Shown here piece by piece: positions 1 through 11,503 of a stretch of 30,000 bases of DNA. Below the pieces are notes generated by a model. The model searched no databases, was not told the origin of the DNA, and saw nothing but the letters and a program-made list of their open reading frames with translations. How positions within the stretch are numbered: position 1 is the stretch's first letter; each line of letters opens with the position of its first letter. The stretch spans positions 16,776,111 through 16,806,110 of the forward strand of contig NC_092576.1 of the NCBI RefSeq assembly GCF_037975245.1. The letters run 5' to 3'. Source of the stretch: Apostichopus japonicus (Eukaryota; Echinodermata; Holothuroidea; Aspidochirotida; Stichopodidae). Position numbers and translations under genes: made by a program.

Positions 1-406
1 ATATATTAAACAGCACAGTTCTAACGAGTCGAGTGCGTTTCAAGTCGAATAATTACCAGCTATATTTACAAGTTTGATTCAATTTTACGAAATAATATAG
101 AATATAAACTCTCCCTCATTGCTACAGTCACCATTTCACTTTTATAAGTTTCCCAAAATGTGCATAATATTCCAACCTCTGGATATGTGTCGTCCGTATG
201 TCAGGAATCGTTTAACAATAATTTTTAACAAATTTATCAACTCAAGTTTAAAATGAGCAAATATAATTAATTTGCTGTGATTAACAGAAACTTTTTAAAT
301 GAATGGCTTTGCTTTGTGGTATTGTTCATAATATCTTTAAAGGCGATGCATAATTTCGACGTGCAGATTTCCTAACGTCTAATAATTCTGTTGTTTTTTC
401 TTAAAG
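1..406. other. Non-coding or intronic sequence at window start
   Basis: AT-rich sequence with no convincing exon, promoter or repeat. If the exon at 407 is real, this is part of an intron whose upstream exon is outside the window or not recognisable here. Confidence 0.4.
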
Positions 407-472
407 GTACGTTGCCTGTGACAAAATTCAATCCATTGAGGTCCCAACGTTTGAAGGATTTCAAACGAAAAT
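407..472 (+). CDS. Tentative upstream exon of the same membrane-protein gene
   Basis: A good acceptor (gttttttcttaaag|G) and a donor (AAAAT|gtaaag) bracket 66 bases open in the frame that reads YVACDKIQSIEVPTFEGFQTK. The donor is phase 2, which matches the phase 2 acceptor at 882, so the join reads ...GFQTK-I-ITETTVVDS... without a break and extends the protein to 692 residues. The acceptor is also phase 2, so yet another exon must lie upstream. No start codon or signal peptide is visible, and I could not place one in bases 1-406. A second frame is also open across this short stretch, so the support is phase agreement and splice sites rather than composition. Confidence 0.5.
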
Positions 473-881
473 GTAAAGATTAGAAAGTTTACTAATAAAT
501 AAAGCTAATTGTGTGACTGATTCATCTCTTGAAACATGCCTTGTGCGATAAGTTTGGTCCAATTTAAAGGATTTCAACGTTTCTAGGTGGTATATAATAG
601 AGTGAGTTATTGATGTAAGCAGGTAAGTCCTTGTACAAATAAATTGTTTAATACCTGTGTAAGAAACATGGACATGACTGCAAATGATGCAGCTCCTGAT
701 GGCATCTGCCATCTACAACTCCAACCAATAGCAGCTGTAAAATTACCCCATCCCCACCCCAACCGACCCCCTGTTCAAACTGTATACTAATTAACATTTA
801 AGAAGTAAATTGTAATCCATTGTCTTCTTTGTTTCTCTCCAAAAGTGTATGCCTAAGCCAGGACTTTTCTTTCAACCTCAG

Positions 882-3800
882 TATTACCGAAACAACAGTT
901 GTAGATTCGTTAATGGCATCAGGATTTGAATGCAATTCCGGAGACGTGATATCGCACATATGTTCACCATGTAAGCAGGGATTTTACGGCAAAACAACTG
1001 GAGGATGTCAACCATGTCCACCAGGTATAAGGCAATATATTTTTTAAGATTGATATGGGTGTGATTCAGTATCCAGTTGGCGCAGACGTCAACCGGGCAT
1101 TGGACCGGTGTACGCGACCAATAATGAACATTATCACTGAGATTCACTGCATTAGCAGGATTGCGAAATGTCGCATCCATAATTATTTGGTAAGTTGCGT
1201 GCTCCCATGAAGCTGATATCGTGACGCGAAATGACGCTGCAAACTGTCATTTCACATGATTTATACGCATAGCTTTAAACGCAAACGATTTCATATTCGT
1301 AAAACTAGTTGTGGCCTTGACCTAAACATGCCGATGTACACAATTCAAAAATCAGAGTTACGACAATTGGTATCACATGTTTATTATGAATTAAAGTAAA
1401 ATCAATAACAAAATATGTTATCATTTTATTGGGTTATCTCCGTTATGTACTAGTGATATAGTTAAAATGTTACTCCGGGATGGTAGCTAAGTCGAAAAGG
1501 GGAATGCTGCTACGTTGCACTCAACAAAAATGTATGGTTTTCCGATCGGAGAGTCTCACATTTCTCGCCAACGCTGTAACTTTCTTAACGACAACTCGAC
1601 AGTTAGGGCAATGGACGCTGTTACCAAAGCTGTTATAAACAAAAGAACGATTAAGAATTTTAGTTTACTTTTTTTTTAATACAAAGTCAGTGTCGCAAAC
1701 CTCTTCGTACGAAATTTTCCCAGTCAATAGTGGTAAAAGCTGAACTCATATCAGCCGTGCAGTACGACATATTTGAAATTGAAAAAAAGGTTATTAAAAA
1801 GAAAAACAGGAAGCTTCATAATGAACAAATGTCTAGTGAAGACGTTGCCACAATCCGTCCTTACCATATTCTACCCAAGACTGTAGTACATTCTACTCAT
1901 AATGACAGAATTTCGGAGAAAATCTGCCTGTCTGTATCAGATGTTAAATGATATGTCAGGTGTGTTATTTACGAACAGAAGAGATGGTAGAACACAAGAA
2001 AATGGGTTTTCTATTTTAGAAGAAATACCATTGAGTCATCGCAGTTATATATCTTCTGTAACAATAATAATGTATGGAAAAAACCTTAGACCAACTAATT
2101 TTGATCTCATGTTAGACACACAGTTAGCCAGCTGGCTGTTATGAGGTTGCTCAATAACACGACATGTACCACGCTGTTCTACCATATTAAGTTCCTGCGA
2201 AGGAGTAGAACAGAAAAGCGATTCATAAATAGCTTGGACATAGATTTTCTTTTTGTTTCCACAGGAGGTTACTATCAAGACGATATTGCCAAAGTATCAA
2301 ATATCCCAAACAAAGTAGAATGCAAGAAATGCAACGCGGGAACATACGTTCCCTTTGGTGAAGGAGTCAGCAGCGATGATTGCATCGTCTGTCCAGAAGG
2401 AACGAACAAAACTATACACGCAGGATTCAGAGCCTGCTTCTGTATGGATGGTTATGCCAGGACTGACCGTTTTAATGTGTGTCAGATTTGCGAAAATGAT
2501 GTTCTGGATTGTTATGGAAAGGACTACAAGACATTAAGAAAGGGTTACTTTTGGAACTGGGAATATCCAGGAGCAAATCTCACTGAGTACAAAAGCTTTG
2601 TAGCCAACCTAATGACAGAATCGGCCAATTTCGATCCTTCAACAACGAAATACTCCGGAGACTTACCAAACATTCATTCTTGTCCGCGAAGCGAAAGCTG
2701 CATAAATAACAATACTGATATCGAAGGCACATGCGAAACTGGCTACGAGGGAATAATGTGTTCCAAATGTATCAGTAATTATTACATTGTTCTAGGCCAA
2801 TGCTTGGAATGCCCCGAGTTAGTTTACAGTATCCTTGAAGTCATTGGCATCTTACTACTGGTTATATGTGTTTATGTACTACTTGTTTGGCAATACAAAA
2901 AACAGAAAAGCAAGGTTCTCCATAGTAAAAAGAGAGCTCTTATTGACATGTTTATCTCTAGGTTCAAAATAGTTCTTGGATTTTATCAAGTTGTTGGTGA
3001 ATTTTTCACTTCCCTTCATGAGTTAAATTGGGCAGGAAACTTGTACGTCATTGGTGAATTTGTTGCATACATTGAATTGAACATCTTGCGAATATTCATT
3101 CGTCCTAATTGTTTTGTGAAAGATCTGAAGATAAACGCAAAACTTGAATTTATCATCGCAATGACATTCCTACTTTTAATCATGGTTGTACCTTTTGTAA
3201 TATACCAAGCAAAGAAATGTTATTATCGCATTAGTTTTCCAGGGACTAAATCAAAGCTTCTAACGTACGTGTTGGCTATCTTGTTTCTGACTTACCCACC
3301 GATCTGTACCATAATTTTCCAGCTCTACCCACGCGCTTGCAAACGATTTTGCTGGGATGAAAACAGAAAATACTGTGTTGAAGTCCTTCGATCTGATTTT
3401 GCAATTGAATGCAAAACATTACAATTGTATCAAATCTTGGCTTTCGTTGCAACTGTGCTGTATGTGATTGCGTTTCCGTTTTGCCTGCTTTTCTTTTTGT
3501 GGAAAAAGCGATCTGAATTATCATATCATGAGCTCACCCTTAGCAGTCCAGTATCACGTGGAAACGATATCACTAATCCGGTCACTAATACTGACGATAT
3601 CACCCATAGCAGTACTCCTATATGGCTTACTATACTGTGCGAGAATTACAAAGACAAATATTGGTTTTGGGAAATCCTCGAACTGATCCGAAAGGTTACA
3701 CAAACCGTTTTGATAACATTGCTTGGCTGGGAAAGCAGAGTGACAGTTCTTCTAACCATCGGTATCTCGGTTCTGTTCTTGATTCTACATGCACGATACT

Positions 3801-5132
3801 TACCGATGAAGAGCTCATTTGAACAAAAACTTCAGGTAAATATTACGAAATATATTGCATACGTATGTTTCATTAATTACTGCATAAAATAAATAATTGT
3901 CACATAAAAGACAAATATCTTGATAACGTTAGAATCGTTAGTCCCCGGTTAATTAGAAATCCAACAATGTGTTTATTGATTATTTAACATACTTACTGCT
4001 TTTGCATTATTCAGTTATTCATAAATATTTCATATAATTTTAAATGTTAAAAATCCTTCTTAATCTAATGCTGAACAATTCCAGTAAACATATTCGCTTC
4101 CGTTCTTCTTCAGATGTTTGCTCTAACAGCGATCCTGATTAATGTTCTTATCGCTGCAATTGATCACGATGAATCCGAAGATGGTCTTACTGTGTTTTTA
4201 ATACTTTTGAACCTTATAGTAATAGCTATTGTGTTTGGTAAGTTATAATTTAATCTATTGTAACTGAAAATAATTGAAATATTGAAACATTAAGTTCCTA
4301 TCAAGATGGTAAGATCTTCGTGTCAATATGGTTAGCGATTTTACACAAAATGATAAATTGTTGAGTTAATAGATCAACAATTCGAAACAAAATGAAACAT
4401 TCCTCAAATCTTAAAACTTAGATTCGCTCATAAATGTGCTGCCAAAATTCTCAATATATCAAATGATATCAACTTAACAATTTGCAACCAAATTTTATAT
4501 TGATCCTTTTTTTATATAAAATATCGGGTAAATTTATCACATTGTTGCAAAAATGATGAGTTACGCTTGCGTCAGATTTGTTAACTTTATTATCACTTGA
4601 CAATTGGTTTTAGAACTGAACATTTTATCGTAACCTTAACGTTTGTACTGGAGATATGGGTAAATTGCTGAGAATCTTTAGTTGTAAATTTTGAAAACAA
4701 ATATATTTATCGTTCCATTAAAATAGTCTTCTGATTCCGGAATAAAGACACTCAGGGCCTCTCCAGTCGTTATGGCCTCACTTCCGAAAGTCGAAACAGT
4801 TAATGAAATCAACTTAAATTGAGCTGTAGTGCTACTTGTACGCTCACTTTGGACTATAAATATTTTAAGGTGTTTAAAGAAAGATATATATAGCGGAATT
4901 CCTACAAAAACGGAACAATATATCACGTTAACCATTTTCTTTCTCTTAAAACACAGGAGAACTGTTGATGGGCGTCTTCCATATTCTAGGAAAGCTACAA
5001 GTCCACAAAAAAGTTACGACTTGTGTAGTTAATGCGCTTCGGAGGGGGAAACGTCTTTTTAAGATCCGACCAAAACAAGTACCGTTGATTGACGATAAAT
5101 GTAATATCCAGACAGAGGAAAAGTTAACGTAA
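882..5132 (+). CDS. Multi-exon membrane protein: Cys-rich ephrin-receptor-like ectodomain plus multi-pass transmembrane domain (5' partial)
   Basis: Joined exons are 882-1024, 2265-3835, 4114-4237 and 4957-5132, ending at TAA 5130-5132. Junctions read CCACCAG|gtataa...ttccacag|GAGG (phase 1), CTTCAG|gtaaat...cttcttcag|ATG (phase 0) and TTTG|gtaagt...aacacag|GAGA (phase 1). Every join stays open, giving 670 residues from 882. The N-terminal part has repeated CxxC/CPxG units (CSPCKQGFYG, CQPCPPGGYY, CKKCNAGTY, CIVCPEGT, CFCMDGY), the pattern of ephrin-receptor-like (GCC2/GCC3) modules, then GTCETGYEGIMCSKC just before the membrane. Nucleotides 2828-2890, 3143-3207, 3257-3320, 3425-3503, about 3680-3735 and 3739-3795 encode hydrophobic spans, and the last two exons add about two more, so roughly eight to ten in all. 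The C-terminus is short and basic, then acidic. I recognise the architecture but know of no established function; a cell-surface receptor or channel-like role is inference. Exon 882 could instead begin at 846 or 862, but cctcag|T at 881 has the best pyrimidine tract. Confidence 0.85.
1025..2264 (+). other. Intron between Cys-rich exons (phase 1)
   Basis: Begins gtataa and ends ttttgtttccacag. It contains short open frames near 1730-2145 that overlap each other in different frames, show no domain and are not continued by splice sites. I take them as chance. No transposon signature was seen. Confidence 0.8.
3836..4113 (+). other. Intron (phase 0)
   Basis: Begins gtaaat and ends with the strong acceptor cgttcttcttcag. 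The upstream reading frame would run on into the intron to a TAA at about 3890, so a retained intron would truncate the protein and remove its last two membrane spans. Confidence 0.85.
4238..4956 (+). other. Intron (phase 1)
   Basis: Begins gtaagt and ends ttctttctcttaaaacacag. AT-rich with no recognisable element inside. The downstream 176-base exon encodes the C-terminal tail, so the intron separates the last membrane span from the cytosolic end. Confidence 0.85.
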
Positions 5133-6750
5133 TTAAAGATTTCGTAACAATTGTGACTAGTTCGTTAACATTTTTGGTAAATCTTTAAATGTTATTGTTA
5201 TTTTAATTCAACTGTTAAATAGTTCAACTAGGATAGAAAAAAAAATAATGAAAATGTGTTTGTGCTGTTAAGTCCTTAGTCGTAAAATAATGACAATTTT
5301 GACGAAAGTAATCATGAGAGATATTATTTTATTTTGTTTTCAAATGTGCATACAAAGATCACCATATTTACTTTAAAGTTATTGATTGTAATTCCAAATA
5401 TCAAAACATAAGTAACACAGTCATTTAAGCGATTGAGAATATCGATGATTTGTCTAAAGTAATGTGAACATTGTAAAATATTTACCGTAATTTATTTTGC
5501 TGATTTAATGTAAATAATTACTATAATTCTTTCTGAAAGCATGAAAAATTAAAAGAAAATTTCGCATGAAAAATACCTTAAAATTATATTGAGACAATTG
5601 TGAAGTATTTACTAAATGCAATACGTGAAATGACTTGCAAGTAATGTCAAATACTCAATTTATTTTAACCAGACGATTTATCTCACTTCAATCATAAACG
5701 TGTTGCTTAATGGTATGCAAATTTAAATGTGATAAACAGCACAAGCTAAGGGTAACGTTGCACGAATTACTCTCAGTCTCTATTTACAACTTCTTACTTT
5801 AATTATACACATTTTTGATAACAATTATGTTAAATGATTAACAACCAGACATAGGTTTCTTTATATCCTAGTGCGACATATATAAACAGTCTCTGTCGCA
5901 AATTCTGAAAGCAAATATGCTGTTTTAAACTTATACCAGCGATAAGGCCTTTGCAGAATATGGCCATCTACACACGCAAAGCGTATTTACATTAAAACGT
6001 TTACATTTTACAATTTAATGCAATTGAATTCTTGATAATACATGAGTCATATCTATAATACTAATAAGCGGACGAGCTACTCTGGTCAACATACCATACT
6101 CTTTTCCAAAATCGTCTTCTCTTACAGATTCAATCTAGGTACTCTGCTATAAAACTCACTCAAATCGGCGCCTGCGGTGGTTTCTTTTTAGATTTCATGA
6201 AGTCCTTGGAAGGGTTTCCAAGACTTTTAGATACGAGTTGTTGTTAATTATTAAGATGTCTCCTCTGACTTATTCTTCACGAAACAATGACATCTTTAAA
6301 GTCGTGTCTGGGGAATTTCTGCTTGGAGCAACACATTTAATCATAGTAATGATAATGCGATGTAGAGATTCCAACTATGATTAAATTACAAAAGTATATT
6401 CCCACAACAAAAAATCTTCCCGCTCGATCTGTCAACATTAATTTTGTTAACCAAGGACGATAAAGTCGCTCGTCAATGTTAATGCGTATTACACAGAGAT
6501 GGAAGCAAGTTGACGTGATTGCTTTAATACTACCTGTAGCAAAGTATTCAACACATGCGATCAGAAACCGCATTGCTCCATATATTCTCAACCGAATGCC
6601 GAACAGTCACATTTTTCTTTTCACAAGAATGATATTGTGTATCTGGAATTCATGGCGTAGCTAATAATAAAGTTTAATGAATTTAAACTTTTTTATGGTC
6701 GTTTCTTACTAAGTAAATGATGATGAGATATGATGAGATTTTAGCCAAGA
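5133..6750. other. 3' flank and intergenic sequence, nothing identified
   Basis: Follows the receptor stop codon. I saw no canonical AATAAA in the first few hundred bases; an ATTAAA lies directly after the stop (about 5133) and another near 5548, so the polyadenylation point is undecided. The rest is AT-rich with no coding-like exon. Confidence 0.5.
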
Positions 6751-6756
6751 GATATA

Positions 6757-6788
<32 letters not shown>

Positions 6789-6831
6789 ATATATATGAAT
6801 ATATATATATAATAATATATGTATATATTTG
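6751..6831. repeat. Compound (TA)n/(TAA)n microsatellite
   Basis: A run of TA dinucleotides passes into several TAA units, back to TA, and again to TAA. The short open frame across it on the minus strand (poly Tyr-Ile) is an artefact of the repeat. Confidence 0.95.
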
Positions 6832-7244
6832 TGAAAGATTCTGTAGCGTTGTGGTGTGTTATGTTATACCACAGGCGTTTACATGCAACTACGTTGTAGT
6901 ATGTGTACAATGACGGACTCACTGCAATTGTGCCGAGGAATTATTAATCACAGACAGTAAACTAAGGAAAATTAGACAAAAGCGAGAGCTAGAAAAATTA
7001 ATGTTGTACTTGAATATTAAGAAAACATGTCGAAAAAGTGATAACTGTTGGTCTTATGTACTTGCAAAAGCAAGACAAGCATGTTTCCCACCACGTTGGC
7101 AGTACATCCTGTTACATGTTTTTTTGCAGGCCTATTAAACGTTTTTTTTTTGAGGGGGGCGGGGAAAACTTAGTAAAGTTAAAACTGAAATAACAAATAT
7201 TAACTGTTTGCGGACTAGCATTGTAAAATGCTATAAGAACAATC

Positions 7245-7368
7245 TGTAGCGATGCTGTACATGATGATAGGTTACTATGATACTGTGTAAATAAATAATT
7301 GCAAGATGTAGCGATACTGTGCATGACATTAGGCAACAATGAAAATGTGTAAATAAATTATTACAAGG
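7245..7368. repeat. Two-copy 62-bp tandem duplication
   Basis: Copy 1 (7245-7306) and copy 2 (7307-7368) both start with TGTAGCGAT(A/G)CTGT(A/G)CATGA and both end with a TGTGTAAATAAAT(A/T)ATT core followed by (G/A)CAAG. The middle has diverged. Origin unknown. Confidence 0.8.
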
Positions 7369-7510
7369 CAGCCTTTTGTTTAAGATGCTATAATGATGGT
7401 AATGTAAATATTTTCAAGAGGTAGTACCAAACAATTAACTCAATAGTCTTTTTTCGTGTACTCATAATTTTTTGGCTGCATTTTGCCAACACTTATTGGC
7501 AACACCTTTT

Positions 7511-7540
7511 TTTCAAAGAGTTTCAAAGAAGTTTCAAAGA
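7511..7540. repeat. Short tandem TTTCAAAGA repeat
   Basis: Three consecutive units of TTTCAAAGA spaced 10 to 11 bases apart, followed by AATTAAG. Too short to assign to any element. Confidence 0.75.
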
Positions 7541-9829
7541 AATTAAGTTTTGGATGTCTTATTTACGATGATTTCAACATTAAAATGGCAAGTAAGAACT
7601 GAGACAGTATGTTATAATTATAGCAGGGTGTAACAAGAATTAACACCGAGCAACTACTAATACATGCCTCATTAGCCTAATATTTGAATATGTTTAACGA
7701 ATCAACGTACGACTGCACAACCCAGTAACCATGCATAACTGAGCTGCGTGCGTTATGTGAGCATGTGAGTGTTGTTCTGAATAGTATTTGAGGTCAGGTA
7801 ACCGGGTCACTATGAATATACTTTGTTGGAGGTAATGGGCGTGACTATAGCTTCATCGCTTACCATAGAGGTATAGCATAGTCTCCATAGTTGGATTCGT
7901 CCTTGAGTCTCCTAACGACTGTTCCCGTTATATTGTAGTATTACCGACCCTTGGTCATCCTCGACTTCTGCAGTGGTGAAACCGTGATAGTAAAAACCTG
8001 GCCAGAAATCAGACCACCTATTTCCAAACGCTGTAAATAATAATAAGTTTTACACAAACCTACTCCAAATCCGTGTCGTTATTTGATCTACCAACATTTA
8101 CCTGATTCCGCTATGTTGCCGAACGTAGCAATCTAAGGGTGGCTGTTGGCGGCTATTACTAAAATCCAACCCACCAGTGACATTCTTCCTAAGTATCACA
8201 ATTCAAGAATCACTATTTGATGCTTTGTAAATCCTTATTCTTGTTCTGTAGATAATCAGATGCAACTATAATTGTATTTTTTTTCTTGTTTCCATCCGTT
8301 AGATAGTTTACCTTCATGGTATAGGCGAGTACTGATAATTACACAGTATGTGGTAAATGCGCACATCGTGTGACCTGTTACTCTCAGAACAAATCGTTCA
8401 AGGATGTTCAATGCATAGTGGAATGTGTGTAACTATGTGATATTGTTGCAGTGGTTATAGAAATTTTAGAAGAATCTAGCAATGTTCAATATGTTAACCG
8501 CAGTGAACTTCAACCAATATAAATCAGAACGGTGGAGTTGAATCAAATGGCCATTCAAACACACTATCAGTAAAGTTCTATTCACAATTTGGTAAATATA
8601 TTTTAAAGTCGTCAAGATTTCTGAGTGATTCATTGTATAGCTCAAATTGCTCTGATATTTAAAGGTGGGGGCGTTGGTTTACTTTTAGTAATAGGGGACT
8701 TTGATTTCAGTGGTTTTGCGTGTCACCCATTACTCACATGACTTTTCTGAGTGGTCACCTGATCGTAGATGTACCTGGCTGTGAACGGTATAGTGCGGCA
8801 AGCTATGACCGCAAGTGATGTACGTTGGTCAGTGCTGTGGATATTCAAGATGATAGGTAGTTAGCACAGTGTTTACGTACGCATTTTACATACAGCCCGT
8901 TTGCAGTAACACAGTATCGAAATTGTAATTTGAAGCACGAAAGGTTGCTAAACATGGAGGCGTATTCCGGAAAAAGAAAAAGAACGTATCTGAACAGAAC
9001 AGATCATACATACGACAGGGGCAAGCATTTTTTCCAGACTTTCGTTAACAGGTCGTGCGACATTGACAAACCGTTGAATCTGTAGCTATTGATACATCTG
9101 CATCTCCAGATTGAGATCAATTGCTTTCGTACATGTTGTTCGATTGTAGCTATAACTGTGAAGCAGGAGCTTGGCCACCCTCTGATTTAAGGCGGGTTAG
9201 GTTGGGGAAATTCAATCAAGGAGAAACATTCAGCTTTGTATTATTGTATATAGGCCTACACGATTTAACAAGCGAATTAACAGCGGCTATAAATATCTGT
9301 ATCGGTTTATTTATACTGGTGTTCATTTCCTTTGCCAAGAGGGGATATGATTTGAACGTGGGGGAGGGTGTGTGTGTGTGGCTTGGGGCGGAAGAGGGTC
9401 CTCTTTGTAGTGTTCAAACGATGCTACGGTTTACGTCTATCTTTTTGTATCACATGTATTTAAAAAAAACTCTCGACACGATCAATCAGTCCTGTCTCTC
9501 ACCTCCTCTCATGCACTGGTGTATCACCTGACAAGATAACAGTTAGGCATAGTAAGGGTCAGAGGTCATCACGACTAAGTGAGTTGTGTTTACCTGTGGT
9601 CACTTACATCCTGATAGCAGTAGAGAGAAGAAGCTAACAGATCAGACACCATAATCATATATTGTTGTGTCTTATTTTCCATCATTCTTGAAACAATATA
9701 CCCTTCCCCTTTGATTGATGTTATCAAGCTGTATTTATGTGGTGCAATTTTTTATTCCGGTATTTAGATTGTATATTTTTGTAGTGTATTTGACAGTATC
9801 CCAGAGATCGCCATTTATCTGCCCTTGGT
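7541..9829. other. Non-coding stretch, nothing identified
   Basis: No recognisable gene, transposon domain or RNA. An open frame of about 136 codons around 9121-9531 runs through a GT/GGG-rich patch, matches no family I know and lacks coding-like flanks. I do not call it. Confidence 0.5.
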
Positions 9830-10031
9830 TTTCTTTTCTCTGTATTTTCATATCACTTTTATCTCTCTCCCCTAGCATCCACCTCCACATGATCTTCACT
9901 TCTTCCTCTGGCTTTCACTCTTTCTTTTTTTCACCCCTTTCCTTCCCTCTGAAATTTACCGTGTATATTTTAGTTTGCCGACTCCCCTCCTCCCATCCCC
10001 CCCCCAAAAAAAAATATATATATATATATAT
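9830..10031. repeat. Pyrimidine-rich tract ending in poly(C), poly(A) and (TA)n
   Basis: About 170 bases dominated by C and T on this strand (CTCTCCCC, TTCTTCCTCT and similar), followed by a C run near 9998, an A run and a TA dinucleotide run ending near 10031. Low complexity, with no gene. Confidence 0.85.
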
Positions 10032-11434
10032 GTTCACAATGTTGACAAGTCTCCCCTTGATAGTCCCACGCTAAACACACTTGTTGTGGTGAACGTTCAC
10101 TCTACTTGCGGGTCAAGACGGAAAGCCCCCCCACCCCGTACTTTCTAGTTTCAGGAATCGGCAAATAGAAGAGTTTTCGGAGTTTTCCCCAAGAGCTAAA
10201 CAAAAAAGTTGTTCGTGATGGTTCAATGATCTTATAGTCAGACAAAGGCATATATATGGTTCTATTTGTCCTACATTAACGTCGAAGTTTGAAATGAATT
10301 AATCGTGCTAGGAACGTCCGGGCAATTTTTAAATTTCTCTTGCAAGTAAAACAGCTTCTCCCAGTGTCCCTTCTGGAGAGCCCGAACGCCTATATGGTCA
10401 CGCAATAATATAGGGTATGATCCATGCAGACAGCTAGTTTAATTGTTTTTAAATTCCATCCAGTTTCAGTTCAACTTTCGAAGGCCTTTTTTTGGTTAAC
10501 TAGTATCAATTTTTTTCATTCGAGTCAGTCGTGATGAGGTGCAGGGGAACCCCAATGGTGGGGCTGGGTACCACCCTCACCCCACCCCCAACCCCGTTGC
10601 CGACTTTTGGCATTTCGTTGGGAGCCTTTCGGAACAAGAAGCAGGTTATTCAATTCTGAAGTACAGTAGTTCAGTGGATATAACTATTAATTTATTGTTC
10701 ATTTCTTATTCCCTTTTTGCCAATCCTTTCTGAAGAGGGTGTCGTCGCCCCTCATGGCAACGTCTTTTCCTTCCCTTTTAACGTTCAAGTTTTGTTATTT
10801 TTAATTCGGTGCACCGGTTACGAGGATGGGGTGCAGCTAGGGCAAGTGCTCTGTGATCGCCTAAAGGGCCCGTGGCCAGGAGCCCAAATATAAGTAAATA
10901 TACATATTGATCTATATATGATATATGTCAAAAAATGCTTTGTCTTTCCTTCCTGATATATAACAAATATGCATAAAAAAGAAATTAAAATACAGACTGT
11001 GTCTATATATAATTCATACCTAAATTGAATGAAATACCAATTGTTCACATATTACGGACTTGACCATACGTTTGATACCCAATGTTGTAATCACTTCAGT
11101 CAATTTTTTCACTTTGTATTTGCGTTTTTATTTTTGTGACACGAGTCAGTGTGTATCAGACTTATATTCAATATTAGTTTCTTGAGTTGTAAAAAAATGT
11201 CGACTCGCTACTTCGGTTACAATTTTTGCAAATGGTTTACTCTAGTTAGTACAAGACTGGTGCATCTGGAAAAGTTTGAAATACACTGGTTTGTTACAGT
11301 AAATAGCATTAGGATACTGCACTTCTATTGGCTAAACTTTTGATATTCGATAGAGCATGCAGTGTCTTTCCTAACGAGTGAATCAACTACGAAACCAGGG
11401 CACTCGAACAGTTCGGACTTCGATTGCTCACCAT
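10032..11434. other. Non-coding stretch, nothing identified
   Basis: Contains short C-rich patches (about 10127-10137 and 10571-10592) and an isolated GC-rich island near 10811-10890 in otherwise AT-rich DNA. No coding exon or transposon domain was recognised. Confidence 0.4.
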
Positions 11435-11503
11435 GTAGGCCTAAAAGTAGTCAAACCAGGGAGCTGCTAAAGTAGCAGCTCCCTGGACTAACTAAAAGCC
11501 TAC
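11435..11503. repeat. Long inverted repeat with perfect 14-bp hairpin core
   Basis: The core 11456-11486 is CCAGGGAGCTGCTA, a 3-base AAG loop, then the exact reverse complement TAGCAGCTCCCTGG. Outside it the symmetry continues imperfectly: GTAGGCCTAAAAGTAGTC on the left (from 11435) against GACTAACTAAAAGCCTAC on the right (to 11503). The RNA of either strand would fold into a nearly 30-bp hairpin with small bulges. It could be a foldback transposon remnant or a small-RNA precursor; I cannot tell which. Confidence 0.85.

Noticed and set aside
1730-2145. Overlapping open frames in the first large intron
   Set aside because: They overlap in different frames, show no family features and are removed by a well-supported intron.
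6683-6922. Minus-strand open frame rich in Tyr and Ile
   Set aside because: It is the translation of the TA/TAA microsatellite.
9121-9531. Open frame of 136 codons on the plus strand
   Set aside because: No domain, no splice or start context, and part of its length comes from GT/GGG-rich low-complexity sequence.
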